Shown here piece by piece: positions 26,049-34,428 of a stretch of 64,000 nt of DNA; within the stretch, counting starts at the first letter, position 1; the number at the start of each line of letters is the position of its first letter. A program made the position numbers and the translations under genes. A model generated the notes under the pieces. That model did no database searches, was not told the DNA's origin, and saw only the letters and a list, made by a program, of their open reading frames with translations. Source of the stretch: Roseisolibacter agri (GTDB lineage: Bacteria > Gemmatimonadota > Gemmatimonadetes > Gemmatimonadales > Gemmatimonadaceae); assembly GCF_030159095.1 (NCBI RefSeq), contig NZ_BRXS01000001.1, forward strand, positions 434,001-498,000, given 5' to 3'.

Positions 26049-27446
26049 CTACGCGTTCCGGTCGATGCAGGTGTTGCCCTGCGTCACGTTCGGGTTGTTC
26101 TCCTCGGCCTGCGGCACCGGGAAGTTCACGTCGCCGCCGTACGTGCCGCCCTTGTTCCACGTGCCCGTCGGGAAGACCGAGTTCGCGGGGCGGTTGTACT
26201 GGCGGATCAGGCGGCGCAGGTCGCCGACGCGGTGCCCCGTGCCGAACAGCGCGAAGGCGCGCTCGCGGAACAGCTGGTTGACACGCGCGGCCTCCGTGCC
26301 CGCGTCGGTCAGCGGCTGCAGCCCGGCGGGACGGATCGCGTTCAGCGTCGCCAGCGACGCGGCGGCGTTGCCCGCGCGCAGCTGCGCCTCGGCCTCGATC
26401 AGGCGCGCCTCGGTGCCGGTGACGATGGCGACCGACGACTCGCGCGCGTTCCACAGCAGCTGCACGTCGAAGCGCAGCGGGCCGCCGTCGTCGCGGCGCG
26501 TCTGCGTGACGCCGTTGGTGCGGCACGTCGCGTCGCCGCCCTGGCACGTCGGCAGGCGCGGGTCGGCGGCCGTGGCGAAGTTCAGGCCGTTCGTCCCCTC
26601 GCTGTTCCCGACGCTGTAGCGGCGATTGAGGTTGTTGTACGACCAGATCGCGTTCGAGTTGGTCGTCGCCGAGTGCAGCATCTCGTACCGGAACGTCGTC
26701 GCGACGCCGTTGACGGCCGTCGCCGCGTCCGCCGGCCGGTTGAGGTTGAGGAGGATGCGGCCCTTCAGCACGCGCAGCGCGCTGCGCGCCCGCACGTCCA
26801 GCGCCGACGAGCCGGTGATGAGCGCCAGCCCCGAGTCCGCGTGCGCCAGCGCGCGCTCGAACGCCGCCGTCGTCGTCGTGGGCGTGCCGAACTGCTCGCC
26901 CGCGTCGGTGACGGTGCTGAACACCAGGCCGTTGCAGTAGTGCTCACCGACCGCGTTCTCGACGTACGCCTCGACGAAGTACATCTCCGCCAGCTCGGCC
27001 GCGGGGCCGCCGGGGTTGTACTGCTTGAGGAGGATCGTCGCCTGCTCGGCCGACAGGCGCGCGCGGTGCAGCAGGCGGCTGACGTCCGTGAGGAAGTTGT
27101 TCTGCGGCGTGATCACGCGCTGGTCGACCTCCTGGCGCGCGATGAACGAGTCGCCGTTCTCCCACTCGTCGGCGAACAGGCCGCTGAGCAGGAACAGGCC
27201 CTCGGAGGCCGAGCTGCCGCCGCTGGTGGCGGCGTTCAGGCGCGCGAGCGCGCCCAGGCGGACGGCGTTGGCGCCCGCCTGCGACTGCACGTCGACGGGG
27301 TTGATGATGTCCGGATCGGTGACCGAGAGCGCGTCGCTGGTGGACGTGCAGCCGGTGAGCGGGAGCGCCGCGGCCGCCGCGACGAGCGACGCCACCGAGG
27401 CGGCGCGGCGCCAGATCGGGGCGGGTGCGTTGTGGCGAGGAGTCAT
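26049..27446 (-). CDS. SusD/RagB family outer-membrane nutrient-binding lipoprotein
   Basis: 465 aa from ATG at 27446. Lipoprotein signal ending PLTGC (Cys near residue 35). SusD hallmarks: VTDPDIINPVDV after the anchor, a helical TPR-like middle with AEMYFVEAYVENAVGEHYCNG, ALRVLKGRILLNLNRPADAA, EARLIEAEAQLRAGNAAASL and LFRERAFALFGTGHRVGDLRRL toward the C-terminus. It would cap the SusC-like porin encoded immediately upstream; the start codon shares its A with the SusC stop (TGATG). The ligand is unknown; the pair could feed the GH43-type enzyme upstream of 24.8 kb, but they are not in one operon. Confidence 0.93.
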   Translation of the reverse strand: MTPRHNAPAPIWRRAASVASLVAAAAALPLTGCTSTSDALSVTDPDIINPVDVQSQAGANAVRLGALARLNAATSGGSSASEGLFLLSGLFADEWENGDSFIARQEVDQRVITPQNNFLTDVSRLLHRARLSAEQATILLKQYNPGGPAAELAEMYFVEAYVENAVGEHYCNGLVFSTVTDAGEQFGTPTTTTAAFERALAHADSGLALITGSSALDVRARSALRVLKGRILLNLNRPADAATAVNGVATTFRYEMLHSATTNSNAIWSYNNLNRRYSVGNSEGTNGLNFATAADPRLPTCQGGDATCRTNGVTQTRRDDGGPLRFDVQLLWNARESSVAIVTGTEARLIEAEAQLRAGNAAASLATLNAIRPAGLQPLTDAGTEAARVNQLFRERAFALFGTGHRVGDLRRLIRQYNRPANSVFPTGTWNKGGTYGGDVNFPVPQAEENNPNVTQGNTCIDRNA

Positions 27447-30400
27447 CAGAAGCCGAGGCTGATGCGGAAGGTGTAGTACGTCGTCGGCGCGAAGGCCTGG
27501 AACTCCGAGGGCGCGTCGCCGGTCGCGGTGCCGGTGGCCTCGGGGTCGACGCCGCTGTACTTGGTCCAGAGCACGCCGAGGTTGCGGGCGGCCAGCGTGG
27601 CGGTCACGGTGCGCGTCTTCACGCGGCGCGCGAACGTCTCGGGCGCGTTGAAGCTCAGCGCCAGCTCGCGCCAGCGGATGAAGTCCGCGTCCTCGATGTA
27701 GCCGCCGACCGTGCGGCTGGAGTGCTCGCGCACCGCGACCGTGCGCGCCTGCTCGAACGGCGACGCGTTCGGGTCGATGAGGCCCGCGCAGTTCAGGCGG
27801 CTCGCGCAGCGGATGCGCTCCGTGTTGTTGTACTGCTTGTGGCCGCCCTTGTAGTCCACCATCGCAGCCAGGCGCAGGCGGCGGTTCCAGAAGTCGAAGC
27901 CGTTGGTGACGGCGATCTCGCGGCGCGGCTGCGAGTAGCCGAGGAACTCCGCCGTGTCGCTGACGGTGATCTCGCTCAGCTCGACGATGCCGTTGCCGTT
28001 CGCGTCGTTGTAGCCCGTCAGGCGGCGCGTCCACCAGCCGTTGAGCGGGTAGCCCTCGCGCTGCTGCAGCGTGCTGCTCGACACGATGTTCGGCAGCCCG
28101 CCGAGGCTCACCAGCTCGTTGCTGTTCATCGAGCCGTTGAACGTCACGTCCCAGCCGAGCGCGCGGCGCTGCAGGAGCTGCGCGTTGATCAGCGCCTCCC
28201 AGCCCGAGTTGCGCACCTTGCCGAGGTTCTCCAGGCGCGCCGTGGCGCCGGTGCCAGCCGACGGCGGCAGGATGCGGCTGAACAGCGCGTCCGACGACGT
28301 CTTGTTGTAGTACGTCAGCTCGGTCGTGATGCGGCTGTTCCAGTACGTGCCGTCGAAGCCGAGCTCCAGCTCCGCCGAGCGCTCGGGCTTGAGGTTGCGA
28401 TTGCCGAGCGTCGAGTAGACGAGGCCCGGCGACTCGACCGCCGCCTCACCCGCCGTCGCCGTCGGGAGGATGCGCGCCGCCGTGGTCGAGAAGTACTGCA
28501 CGGCGTCGATGGTGCCCGGCTGCACGCCGGACGCGCCGTAGGCCGAGCGGAGGCGCAGCTGGTTCAGCCAGCCCATGCTCGGGAAGAACGGCTCCTCGCT
28601 CAGCACCCACGAGGCCGAGAACTTCGGGTAGAACACCGTCTTGAAGTCCGCGCCGAACGCGCTGTTGCGGTCCGAGCGCACGGCGGCCGTGAGGAACAGG
28701 CGGTCGTTGAGCGCGAGGTTCTGCTCGACGTAGCCGCCGAGGGTGCGGCTCTCGGTCGTCGTCTCGTCGGCCGAGGGGATCGCGCCGGCGGTGACGGTGG
28801 TGGCACCCGGCGGCAGCTGCGTCGCGCTGGCGCCGTTGCGGTTGAACATGTTGCGGTAGAACTGGAAGCCGACGCTCGTCTTCGACGCGATGGCCGACGT
28901 CAGCTGGCGCGTCGCCGTGCCGGCGGCGTCCACCGTGTAGATGAAGAAGTTGGCGCGGTTGTCGCGCTTGTAGCCCAGGCGGTCCGTGCCCACGTCGGGG
29001 CAGTTGGCGAACCGGCAGAGCTGCGTGTCGCGGCGGTTCGTGTAGTCGAGACCCACGTTGCCGCGCAGCGCCAGCCACTCCTGCGGGCGCCAGTTGGCGG
29101 CCGTGGAGCCGATGAGGCGCTCGATCGCCTGGTTGCTGACGGCCTGGTAGATGTCGCGCGGCGTGAACTGGCGCCAGCCGTACAGCGTGTCGCCGGCGGG
29201 CGAGAGGTTGTACTTGAAGCCGGGGCCGCCGTACACGTTGGCGGCGATGCCGCTGACGCCCGAGTCGTCGCTCATCGGGAGCCGCAGGTCCTGCGTCGTG
29301 TAGCCGGCGCTGACCGCGATGTCGGCGTTGCGCGGCAGGTTCAGGTTCAGGTTCGCGCGCGTCGTGACGCGCGTCAGCCGGTTCGGGCTCTCCTGCTCGG
29401 GGAGCAGCGACCGGTTGTGCGACGCCATGTAGCGGCGCTCGAACTCCGGCACCTGCGTGACGCCGTCCTCGTCCTCCCACTCGCCGTGCAGGAAGTAGCG
29501 CATGACGTCCGAGCCGCCGCCGAGCTGCAGGCCGTGCTGCTGGCGGTAGCCGGTGCCGTAGGGCGTCGCTTCCTTGTCGTCGTGCAGGTTGTACGCGGTC
29601 ACGCTGTCCTGCTTGCAGGCGTTCGACGTGACCTGCGTCAGGAAGCACTGCACCGAGTTCGCCGCCGTCGAGTTGGTGGTCGCCGACGTGCCGGTGCGCC
29701 AGCCGCGGTAGGCGGTCGGGTACTGGTTGTTGTCCCGGATCGCCGCCTGCTCGGTGTAGTACGTCCACTGCGGACGGCCGGCGGTGCCGCGCTTGGTCGT
29801 GATCACGATGACGCCGTTGGCGGCGTCGGTGCCGTAGAGCGTCGCCGCCGACGGCCCCTTCACGATCTCGATGTTGGCGATCTCCTCGGGATTGAGGTCG
29901 CCCACGCGGCTCGGCGTCGTGCCGCCCACGCTCAGCGTCGAGGAGCCCGTGGAGCTCTCCATGCGCACGCCGTCGATGACGTAGATCGGGTTGTTCGACA
30001 GCGACAGCGAGCTGGTGCCGCGGATGCGGACGCGCGTGCCGGCGCCGGTCTGCGTGCCGGGGAGCACCTGCACGCCGGCGGCGCGCGCCGTCAGCAGGTC
30101 GCCGACGTTGCCGACCGCGCGCGTGCTCACCACCTCGGCGGCGTTCACCTGCGCGATCGCGTTGCCCACCTCCACGCGGCGCTGCTCGCCGGTCGCGGTG
30201 GTGACGACGGGCGTGAGCGTCGTGGCGACGGTGCGCATCTGGAAGTCGAGCGTCGCCGTCTGGCCGGCCGTCAGCGTCACCGACGACTTCTGCTCGGCGA
30301 ATCCGACGCGCAGGACGCGCACCTCGGCGGGGCCGGGGCGGACGCCGCGGATCGTGTACTGGCCGGCCGCGTTGGTCTGCGTGCCGAGGTTGGAGCCGAC

Positions 30401-30613
30401 GACGTTGAGCTGCGCCGCCACGATCGGCTGGCCGCTCACCGCGTCGGTGACGCGGCCGGTGATGGTCGCCTGCTGTGGCGCCTGCGCCGCCGCCGTGCCG
30501 GCGACGCCGGCGACGAGCAGCAGGCCGCCGGCGGCGCGCGTGAACGCGCGCGCGGGATGGCGCAGGATGGTCATCGGCTCGCGGCGATGAGGGGAGTGGG
30601 ACGGGCCAGGCAT
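27446..30613 (-). CDS. SusC/RagA family TonB-linked outer-membrane protein
   Basis: 1055 aa from ATG at 30613, preferred over 30574 because GAGGAGA lies ~8 nt upstream. Signal peptide ends GTAAAQA. A carboxypeptidase-regulatory-like beta domain (ITGRVTDAVSGQPIVAAQL to YTIRGVRPG) precedes the plug: RIRGTSSLSLSNNPIYVIDG, then DIEIVKG-like IANIEIVKGPSAATLYG and GVIVITTKRG. The rest is a 22-strand barrel ending TYYTFRISLGF. It imports a substrate held by its SusD partner, using TonB energy. No anti-sigma or sigma gene is adjacent, so regulation differs from many Bacteroidetes systems. Confidence 0.93.
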   Translation of the reverse strand: MPGPSHSPHRREPMTILRHPARAFTRAAGGLLLVAGVAGTAAAQAPQQATITGRVTDAVSGQPIVAAQLNVVGSNLGTQTNAAGQYTIRGVRPGPAEVRVLRVGFAEQKSSVTLTAGQTATLDFQMRTVATTLTPVVTTATGEQRRVEVGNAIAQVNAAEVVSTRAVGNVGDLLTARAAGVQVLPGTQTGAGTRVRIRGTSSLSLSNNPIYVIDGVRMESSTGSSTLSVGGTTPSRVGDLNPEEIANIEIVKGPSAATLYGTDAANGVIVITTKRGTAGRPQWTYYTEQAAIRDNNQYPTAYRGWRTGTSATTNSTAANSVQCFLTQVTSNACKQDSVTAYNLHDDKEATPYGTGYRQQHGLQLGGGSDVMRYFLHGEWEDEDGVTQVPEFERRYMASHNRSLLPEQESPNRLTRVTTRANLNLNLPRNADIAVSAGYTTQDLRLPMSDDSGVSGIAANVYGGPGFKYNLSPAGDTLYGWRQFTPRDIYQAVSNQAIERLIGSTAANWRPQEWLALRGNVGLDYTNRRDTQLCRFANCPDVGTDRLGYKRDNRANFFIYTVDAAGTATRQLTSAIASKTSVGFQFYRNMFNRNGASATQLPPGATTVTAGAIPSADETTTESRTLGGYVEQNLALNDRLFLTAAVRSDRNSAFGADFKTVFYPKFSASWVLSEEPFFPSMGWLNQLRLRSAYGASGVQPGTIDAVQYFSTTAARILPTATAGEAAVESPGLVYSTLGNRNLKPERSAELELGFDGTYWNSRITTELTYYNKTSSDALFSRILPPSAGTGATARLENLGKVRNSGWEALINAQLLQRRALGWDVTFNGSMNSNELVSLGGLPNIVSSSTLQQREGYPLNGWWTRRLTGYNDANGNGIVELSEITVSDTAEFLGYSQPRREIAVTNGFDFWNRRLRLAAMVDYKGGHKQYNNTERIRCASRLNCAGLIDPNASPFEQARTVAVREHSSRTVGGYIEDADFIRWRELALSFNAPETFARRVKTRTVTATLAARNLGVLWTKYSGVDPEATGTATGDAPSEFQAFAPTTYYTFRISLGF

Positions 30614-30753
30614 CACATGCGTCTCCTCGGCGTGGGCCCCCGGTCGCCGACGGGCGGCGGGGGGTGAAGGCGGGACGTCGGGCACGAGCGGCCGTGCGCG
30701 GGCGCGCACGGGACGGCGGGCGGAGGCGGGACGCCGTCTGGGCGGCGGTGCGG

Positions 30754-30761
30754 CAAAGCTA
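30754..30761 (-). promoter_or_regulatory. Possible Bacteroidota-type -7 element (TAGCTTTG) upstream of susC-like gene
   Basis: Reading the minus strand, TAGCTTTG matches the TAnnTTTG -7 consensus known from Bacteroidota. It is 140 bp before the susC-like start, in the 210-bp divergent gap to the penicillin acylase gene. No matching -33 TTTG is seen about 20 bp upstream, so this is only half a promoter. Confidence 0.3.
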
Positions 30762-30823
30762 CTCGGTGAAACGCGAGGCGCCACGCGGACGTTGGATGGG
30801 ACCAGCCGCAGCGCACGGGGGAC

Positions 30824-33097
30824 ATGACGCGTAGAGAGACCACCAGCCGGTGGCCATTCGTCACCAGCCGTCCCGCCTCCCGCGCCCCCGCCGTGTCTCT
30901 CCGCCTTCCCGCCCGTGCGGCCGTCCGCGCCGCGCCCCTGCTGCTCGTCGCCCCGCTGGTGGCCGCGCGCGCCCAGACGCCCACCGCGGCGGGCCCGGTG
31001 CCCGAGTTCGCGCGCCAGGTGGAGGTGCGCCGCACCGCGCACGGCGTGCCGCACATCCGCGCGCCGCACCTCAAGGGCGCGGCGTACGGGCTAGCGTGGG
31101 TCCAGCTCGAGGACCACGGCGCCGGCGTCGCCCTCGGCCTGCTGCGCGCGCGCGGCGAGATGGGACGCTGGTTCGGCCGCGACTCGATGGCCGGCGACTT
31201 CCTCGCGCAGCGCGCGCGGGCCGTCGCCGTCGAGCGCTACGCGCAGCTGGACCAGGCCACGCGCGACGTCTACGAGGGCTTCGCCGAGGGCGTCAACCGC
31301 TACGTCGCGCTGCATCCGCAGGAGTTCCCGGCGGGCTTCGCGCCGCGCTTCACGGGCTACGACGTCGCCACGCGCGACGTGAACCTCGCCTCGGCCAACC
31401 AGGCGCGCCGCTTCCTGGCGCGCGTGGCGCCGGCGGAGGCGCGGGCCGGTGGTCGCAACGCCGCGACGGCGGCGAACGATCCGTCCGAGGAAGGGGAGCC
31501 CACGCCGGGCGTCGACCGCATCGAGGAGGGCTCCAACGCGTGGGCCTTCGCGCCGTCGCGCACCAAGTCCGGCCGCGCGATCCTCGTGCGCAACCCGCAC
31601 CTCGCGTGGACCGCGGGCTACTATGAGGCCCACGTCTCGGTTCCGGCGGTCCTCGACTTCTACGGGGACTTCCGCATCGGCGGGCCGTTCGGCGTCATCG
31701 GGGGCTTCAACAAGGACCTCGGCTGGTCGACGACGAACAACGCGCCCGACCTCGACGAGATCTACGCGCTCGACGTCGACCCGGCGAAGCCGGACCACTA
31801 CCTGCTGGACGGTGCGTCGCTGCCGCTGCAGCGCGAGCTGGTGACCGTCGCCTTCAAGAACGGCGACGGCGTCTCGACCGAGACGCGCGAGTTCTGGCGC
31901 ACGCCGCTGGGCCCCGTCATCCACCGCGACGGCGGCAAGATCCACATCCTGCGCGCGGCGGCCGAGGGCGAGTGGCGGGCGGGCGAGCAGTTCCTGCAGA
32001 TGATGCGCGCGTCGTCGCTGGCGGAGTGGAAGCAGGCGATGCGCACGCGCGCCCGCATCAACTCGAGCTTCACCTACGCGGACCGCGCGGGGAACATCCT
32101 CTACGTCTGGAACGCGTCGATCCCGTCGCTGCCGCACCCGAGCGGCGGCGACACGGCGTCCGTGCCCGCGCACCGCACGAGCGACGTGTGGACGCGCTAC
32201 GTGCCGTTCGACTCGCTGCCGCAGCTCCTCAATCCGCCGGGCGGCTACGTGCGCAACGAGAACGACGCGCCGTACCACACCAACCTCCACCGGATCCTCG
32301 ACCGGTCGAAGTATCCGGCCAACTTCCCCGAGCCGTCGCTGCGGCTGCGCAGCCAGCTGAGCCTCGCGCTGGTGGACACGAAGCAGAAGCTCAGCCTCGA
32401 GGACGCGATCGCGCTCAAGCACTCGTACCGGATGCTGCTCGCGGACCGCGTGAAGGCGGACCTGCTGGCGGCGGTGCGCGCGGCGTCGCCCGACGCGGCG
32501 ACGGCGCAGGCGGCGGACGTGCTGGCGCGCTGGGACAACACGGCCGGCCCCACGAGCCGCGGCGCGGTGCTGTTCGAGACCTGGTGGCGCCGCTACACCG
32601 AGGGGCAGAACGCGGACTCGATGTTCGCGAAGGCGTGGACCGTGGCCGAGCCGGCGACGACGCCGCGCGGGCTGAAGGACCCGGCGCGCGCCGCGCAGGC
32701 GTTCACGTGGGCGGTGACCGAGACCGCGCGCCGCCACGGCGACGCGGCGGTGGCGTGGGGCGACGTGCACCGCGTGCGCATGGGCAGGACCGACGTGCCG
32801 GTGGGCGGCTGCGGCGGCGCGCTGGGCTGCTTCCGCGTGCTGAACTTCCGCACCGATCCCGATGGCAAGCGCTCGGTGATCGGCGGCGACGGCTGGGTGC
32901 TGGCGGTGGAGTTCGGGCGCGAGATCCCGCGCGCGTTCTCGGTGCTGGCGTACGGCCAGAGCGCGCGGCCGGAGTCGCCGCTCTACGGCGACCAGGCGGC
33001 GATGTTCGCGCGCGGCGAGATGAAGCGCGTGGCCTTCACGCCGGCCGACGTGGACGCGCAGACGGTGCGGCGCTACGTGCCGGGGGCGGAGCCGTGA
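30824..33097 (+). CDS. Penicillin acylase family amidase (Ntn hydrolase)
   Basis: 757 aa from ATG at 30824. Signal peptide near residues 25-50 (APLLLVAPLVAARAQT). The alpha-chain begins VRRTAHGVPHIRA. The autocatalytic cleavage site and nucleophile are in EEGSNAWAF, with the Ser near residue 236. Further Ntn-amidase markers: HLAWTAGYYEAHVSVP, GGFNKDLGWSTTNNAPD and RNENDAPYH. Members hydrolyse acyl amides (penicillins, acyl-homoserine lactones, cyclic lipopeptides), so the substrate could be any hydrophobic N-acyl compound. It starts an operon in which the next two genes overlap by 4 bp each and encode a zinc carboxypeptidase-like protein and a D-aminoacylase-like protein, suggesting joint processing of N-acylated peptides. 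Confidence 0.9.
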   Translation: MTRRETTSRWPFVTSRPASRAPAVSLRLPARAAVRAAPLLLVAPLVAARAQTPTAAGPVPEFARQVEVRRTAHGVPHIRAPHLKGAAYGLAWVQLEDHGAGVALGLLRARGEMGRWFGRDSMAGDFLAQRARAVAVERYAQLDQATRDVYEGFAEGVNRYVALHPQEFPAGFAPRFTGYDVATRDVNLASANQARRFLARVAPAEARAGGRNAATAANDPSEEGEPTPGVDRIEEGSNAWAFAPSRTKSGRAILVRNPHLAWTAGYYEAHVSVPAVLDFYGDFRIGGPFGVIGGFNKDLGWSTTNNAPDLDEIYALDVDPAKPDHYLLDGASLPLQRELVTVAFKNGDGVSTETREFWRTPLGPVIHRDGGKIHILRAAAEGEWRAGEQFLQMMRASSLAEWKQAMRTRARINSSFTYADRAGNILYVWNASIPSLPHPSGGDTASVPAHRTSDVWTRYVPFDSLPQLLNPPGGYVRNENDAPYHTNLHRILDRSKYPANFPEPSLRLRSQLSLALVDTKQKLSLEDAIALKHSYRMLLADRVKADLLAAVRAASPDAATAQAADVLARWDNTAGPTSRGAVLFETWWRRYTEGQNADSMFAKAWTVAEPATTPRGLKDPARAAQAFTWAVTETARRHGDAAVAWGDVHRVRMGRTDVPVGGCGGALGCFRVLNFRTDPDGKRSVIGGDGWVLAVEFGREIPRAFSVLAYGQSARPESPLYGDQAAMFARGEMKRVAFTPADVDAQTVRRYVPGAEP

Positions 33098-34428
33098 GGC
33101 GCGCACGCGTCGCGACGGTGGCGCTCCTGCTCGCGGGCTGCGCGCGCGGCACGACGAGCGGCGCGGCGGCTGCGCCCGTGCCGGCGGCCGGGTCGACCGA
33201 GAGCGCGGTCACCGTCGGGAAGCGGGTGGCCGAGCGGTTCCGCGTGGCGGCGCTGGCGTCGCGGCGCTTCACGCACGCGCAGCTGTGGGCGGCGCTCGAC
33301 CCGATCGTGCGCGCGCCGGCGTTCCGCGTCACCGAGATCGGGCGCTCGATCCAGGGGCGGCCGATCCGCGCGGTCACCTACGGCAGCGGGCCGACGCGCG
33401 TGCTGCTCTGGTCGCAGATGCACGGCGACGAGTCCACCGCGACGATGTCGCTCGCGGACCTCATGGCGTGGCTCGGCGACGCGTCGGACGTCGACGCGGC
33501 GCTGCGCGCGCGGCTGGCGCGCGAGCTGACGATCGTGATGGTGCCGATGCTCAATCCCGACGGCGCCGAGGTGTTCCAGCGCGAGAACGCGCTGGGCGTG
33601 GACGTGAACCGCGACGCCGCGCGGCTGGCGACGCCCGAGGCGCGCACGCTGAAGGCACTGCGCGACTCCGTCCGCCCGCAGTTCGGCTTCAACCTGCACG
33701 ACCAGGGCGCGCGCATCCTCACCGGGCGCAGCGGGCGGCAGGTGGGCATCGCGCTGCTGGCGCCCGCGGCCGACGAGAGCCGCGGCTACACCGGCGCGCG
33801 CGGCGCCGCGCGGCTGGTGGCGAGCGGCCTCGTGACGGTGGTCGAGGGGGAGATCCCGGGGCGCGTCGCGAAGTACGAGGACGACTTCAACCCGCGCGCG
33901 TTCGGGGACCTGATGCAGCGCTGGGGCACGAGCACGGTGCTGATCGAGAGCGGCGCGCTGCCGAACGACCCCGAGAAGCAGCGCCTGCGCGCGATCAACG
34001 TCGTCGCCATCCTCTCGGCCCTCGACGCGATCGGGAGCGGGCGGTATCGCGCCGCGGATCCCCTCATCTACGACCGGCTGCCGATGAACGCGCGCACCGC
34101 GGTGGACGTGCTGGTGCGCGGTGCGATGGTGGTGCTCCCCGGCGCGCCGCCCATGCGCGCGGACCTCGCGCTCAACTACGACGAGCCGCTGACCCGCACG
34201 CGCCCGCGCGTGCGCGAGGTGGGCGACCTGTCGCTCGTCGTCGCGATGGACACGGTGGAGGGCGCGGGGCTCTTCCTGCACCCGTCGCCCGCGATGCTCG
34301 ACGATTCGCGCGGCGGCGCGCGCCGGCTGCGCATCGGCGCGCCCGCGACCTTCACGCTGCGCCGCGGCCGCGAGGCCACCAGCGAGGCGGTGCCGGTGCC
34401 GCCGTCCCTCTCTCCCGATCCCTCGTGA
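33094..34428 (+). CDS. M14-family zinc carboxypeptidase-like lipoprotein
   Basis: 444 aa from the GTG at 33094, overlapping the upstream stop (GTGA). Lipoprotein signal VATVALLLAGC. The zinc site is SQMHGDESTATM (His and Glu near residues 110-113) plus FNLHDQGA (His near 199), and the likely catalytic Glu is in VLIESGAL near 283. MVPMLNPDGAEVFQREN and DVNRDAARL are standard M14 phrases. The last ~100 residues are a beta domain with no assigned role. Expected activity: removal of a C-terminal amino acid or an amide-linked group from peptides released by the acylase. Confidence 0.88.
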   Translation: MRRARVATVALLLAGCARGTTSGAAAAPVPAAGSTESAVTVGKRVAERFRVAALASRRFTHAQLWAALDPIVRAPAFRVTEIGRSIQGRPIRAVTYGSGPTRVLLWSQMHGDESTATMSLADLMAWLGDASDVDAALRARLARELTIVMVPMLNPDGAEVFQRENALGVDVNRDAARLATPEARTLKALRDSVRPQFGFNLHDQGARILTGRSGRQVGIALLAPAADESRGYTGARGAARLVASGLVTVVEGEIPGRVAKYEDDFNPRAFGDLMQRWGTSTVLIESGALPNDPEKQRLRAINVVAILSALDAIGSGRYRAADPLIYDRLPMNARTAVDVLVRGAMVVLPGAPPMRADLALNYDEPLTRTRPRVREVGDLSLVVAMDTVEGAGLFLHPSPAMLDDSRGGARRLRIGAPATFTLRRGREATSEAVPVPPSLSPDPS

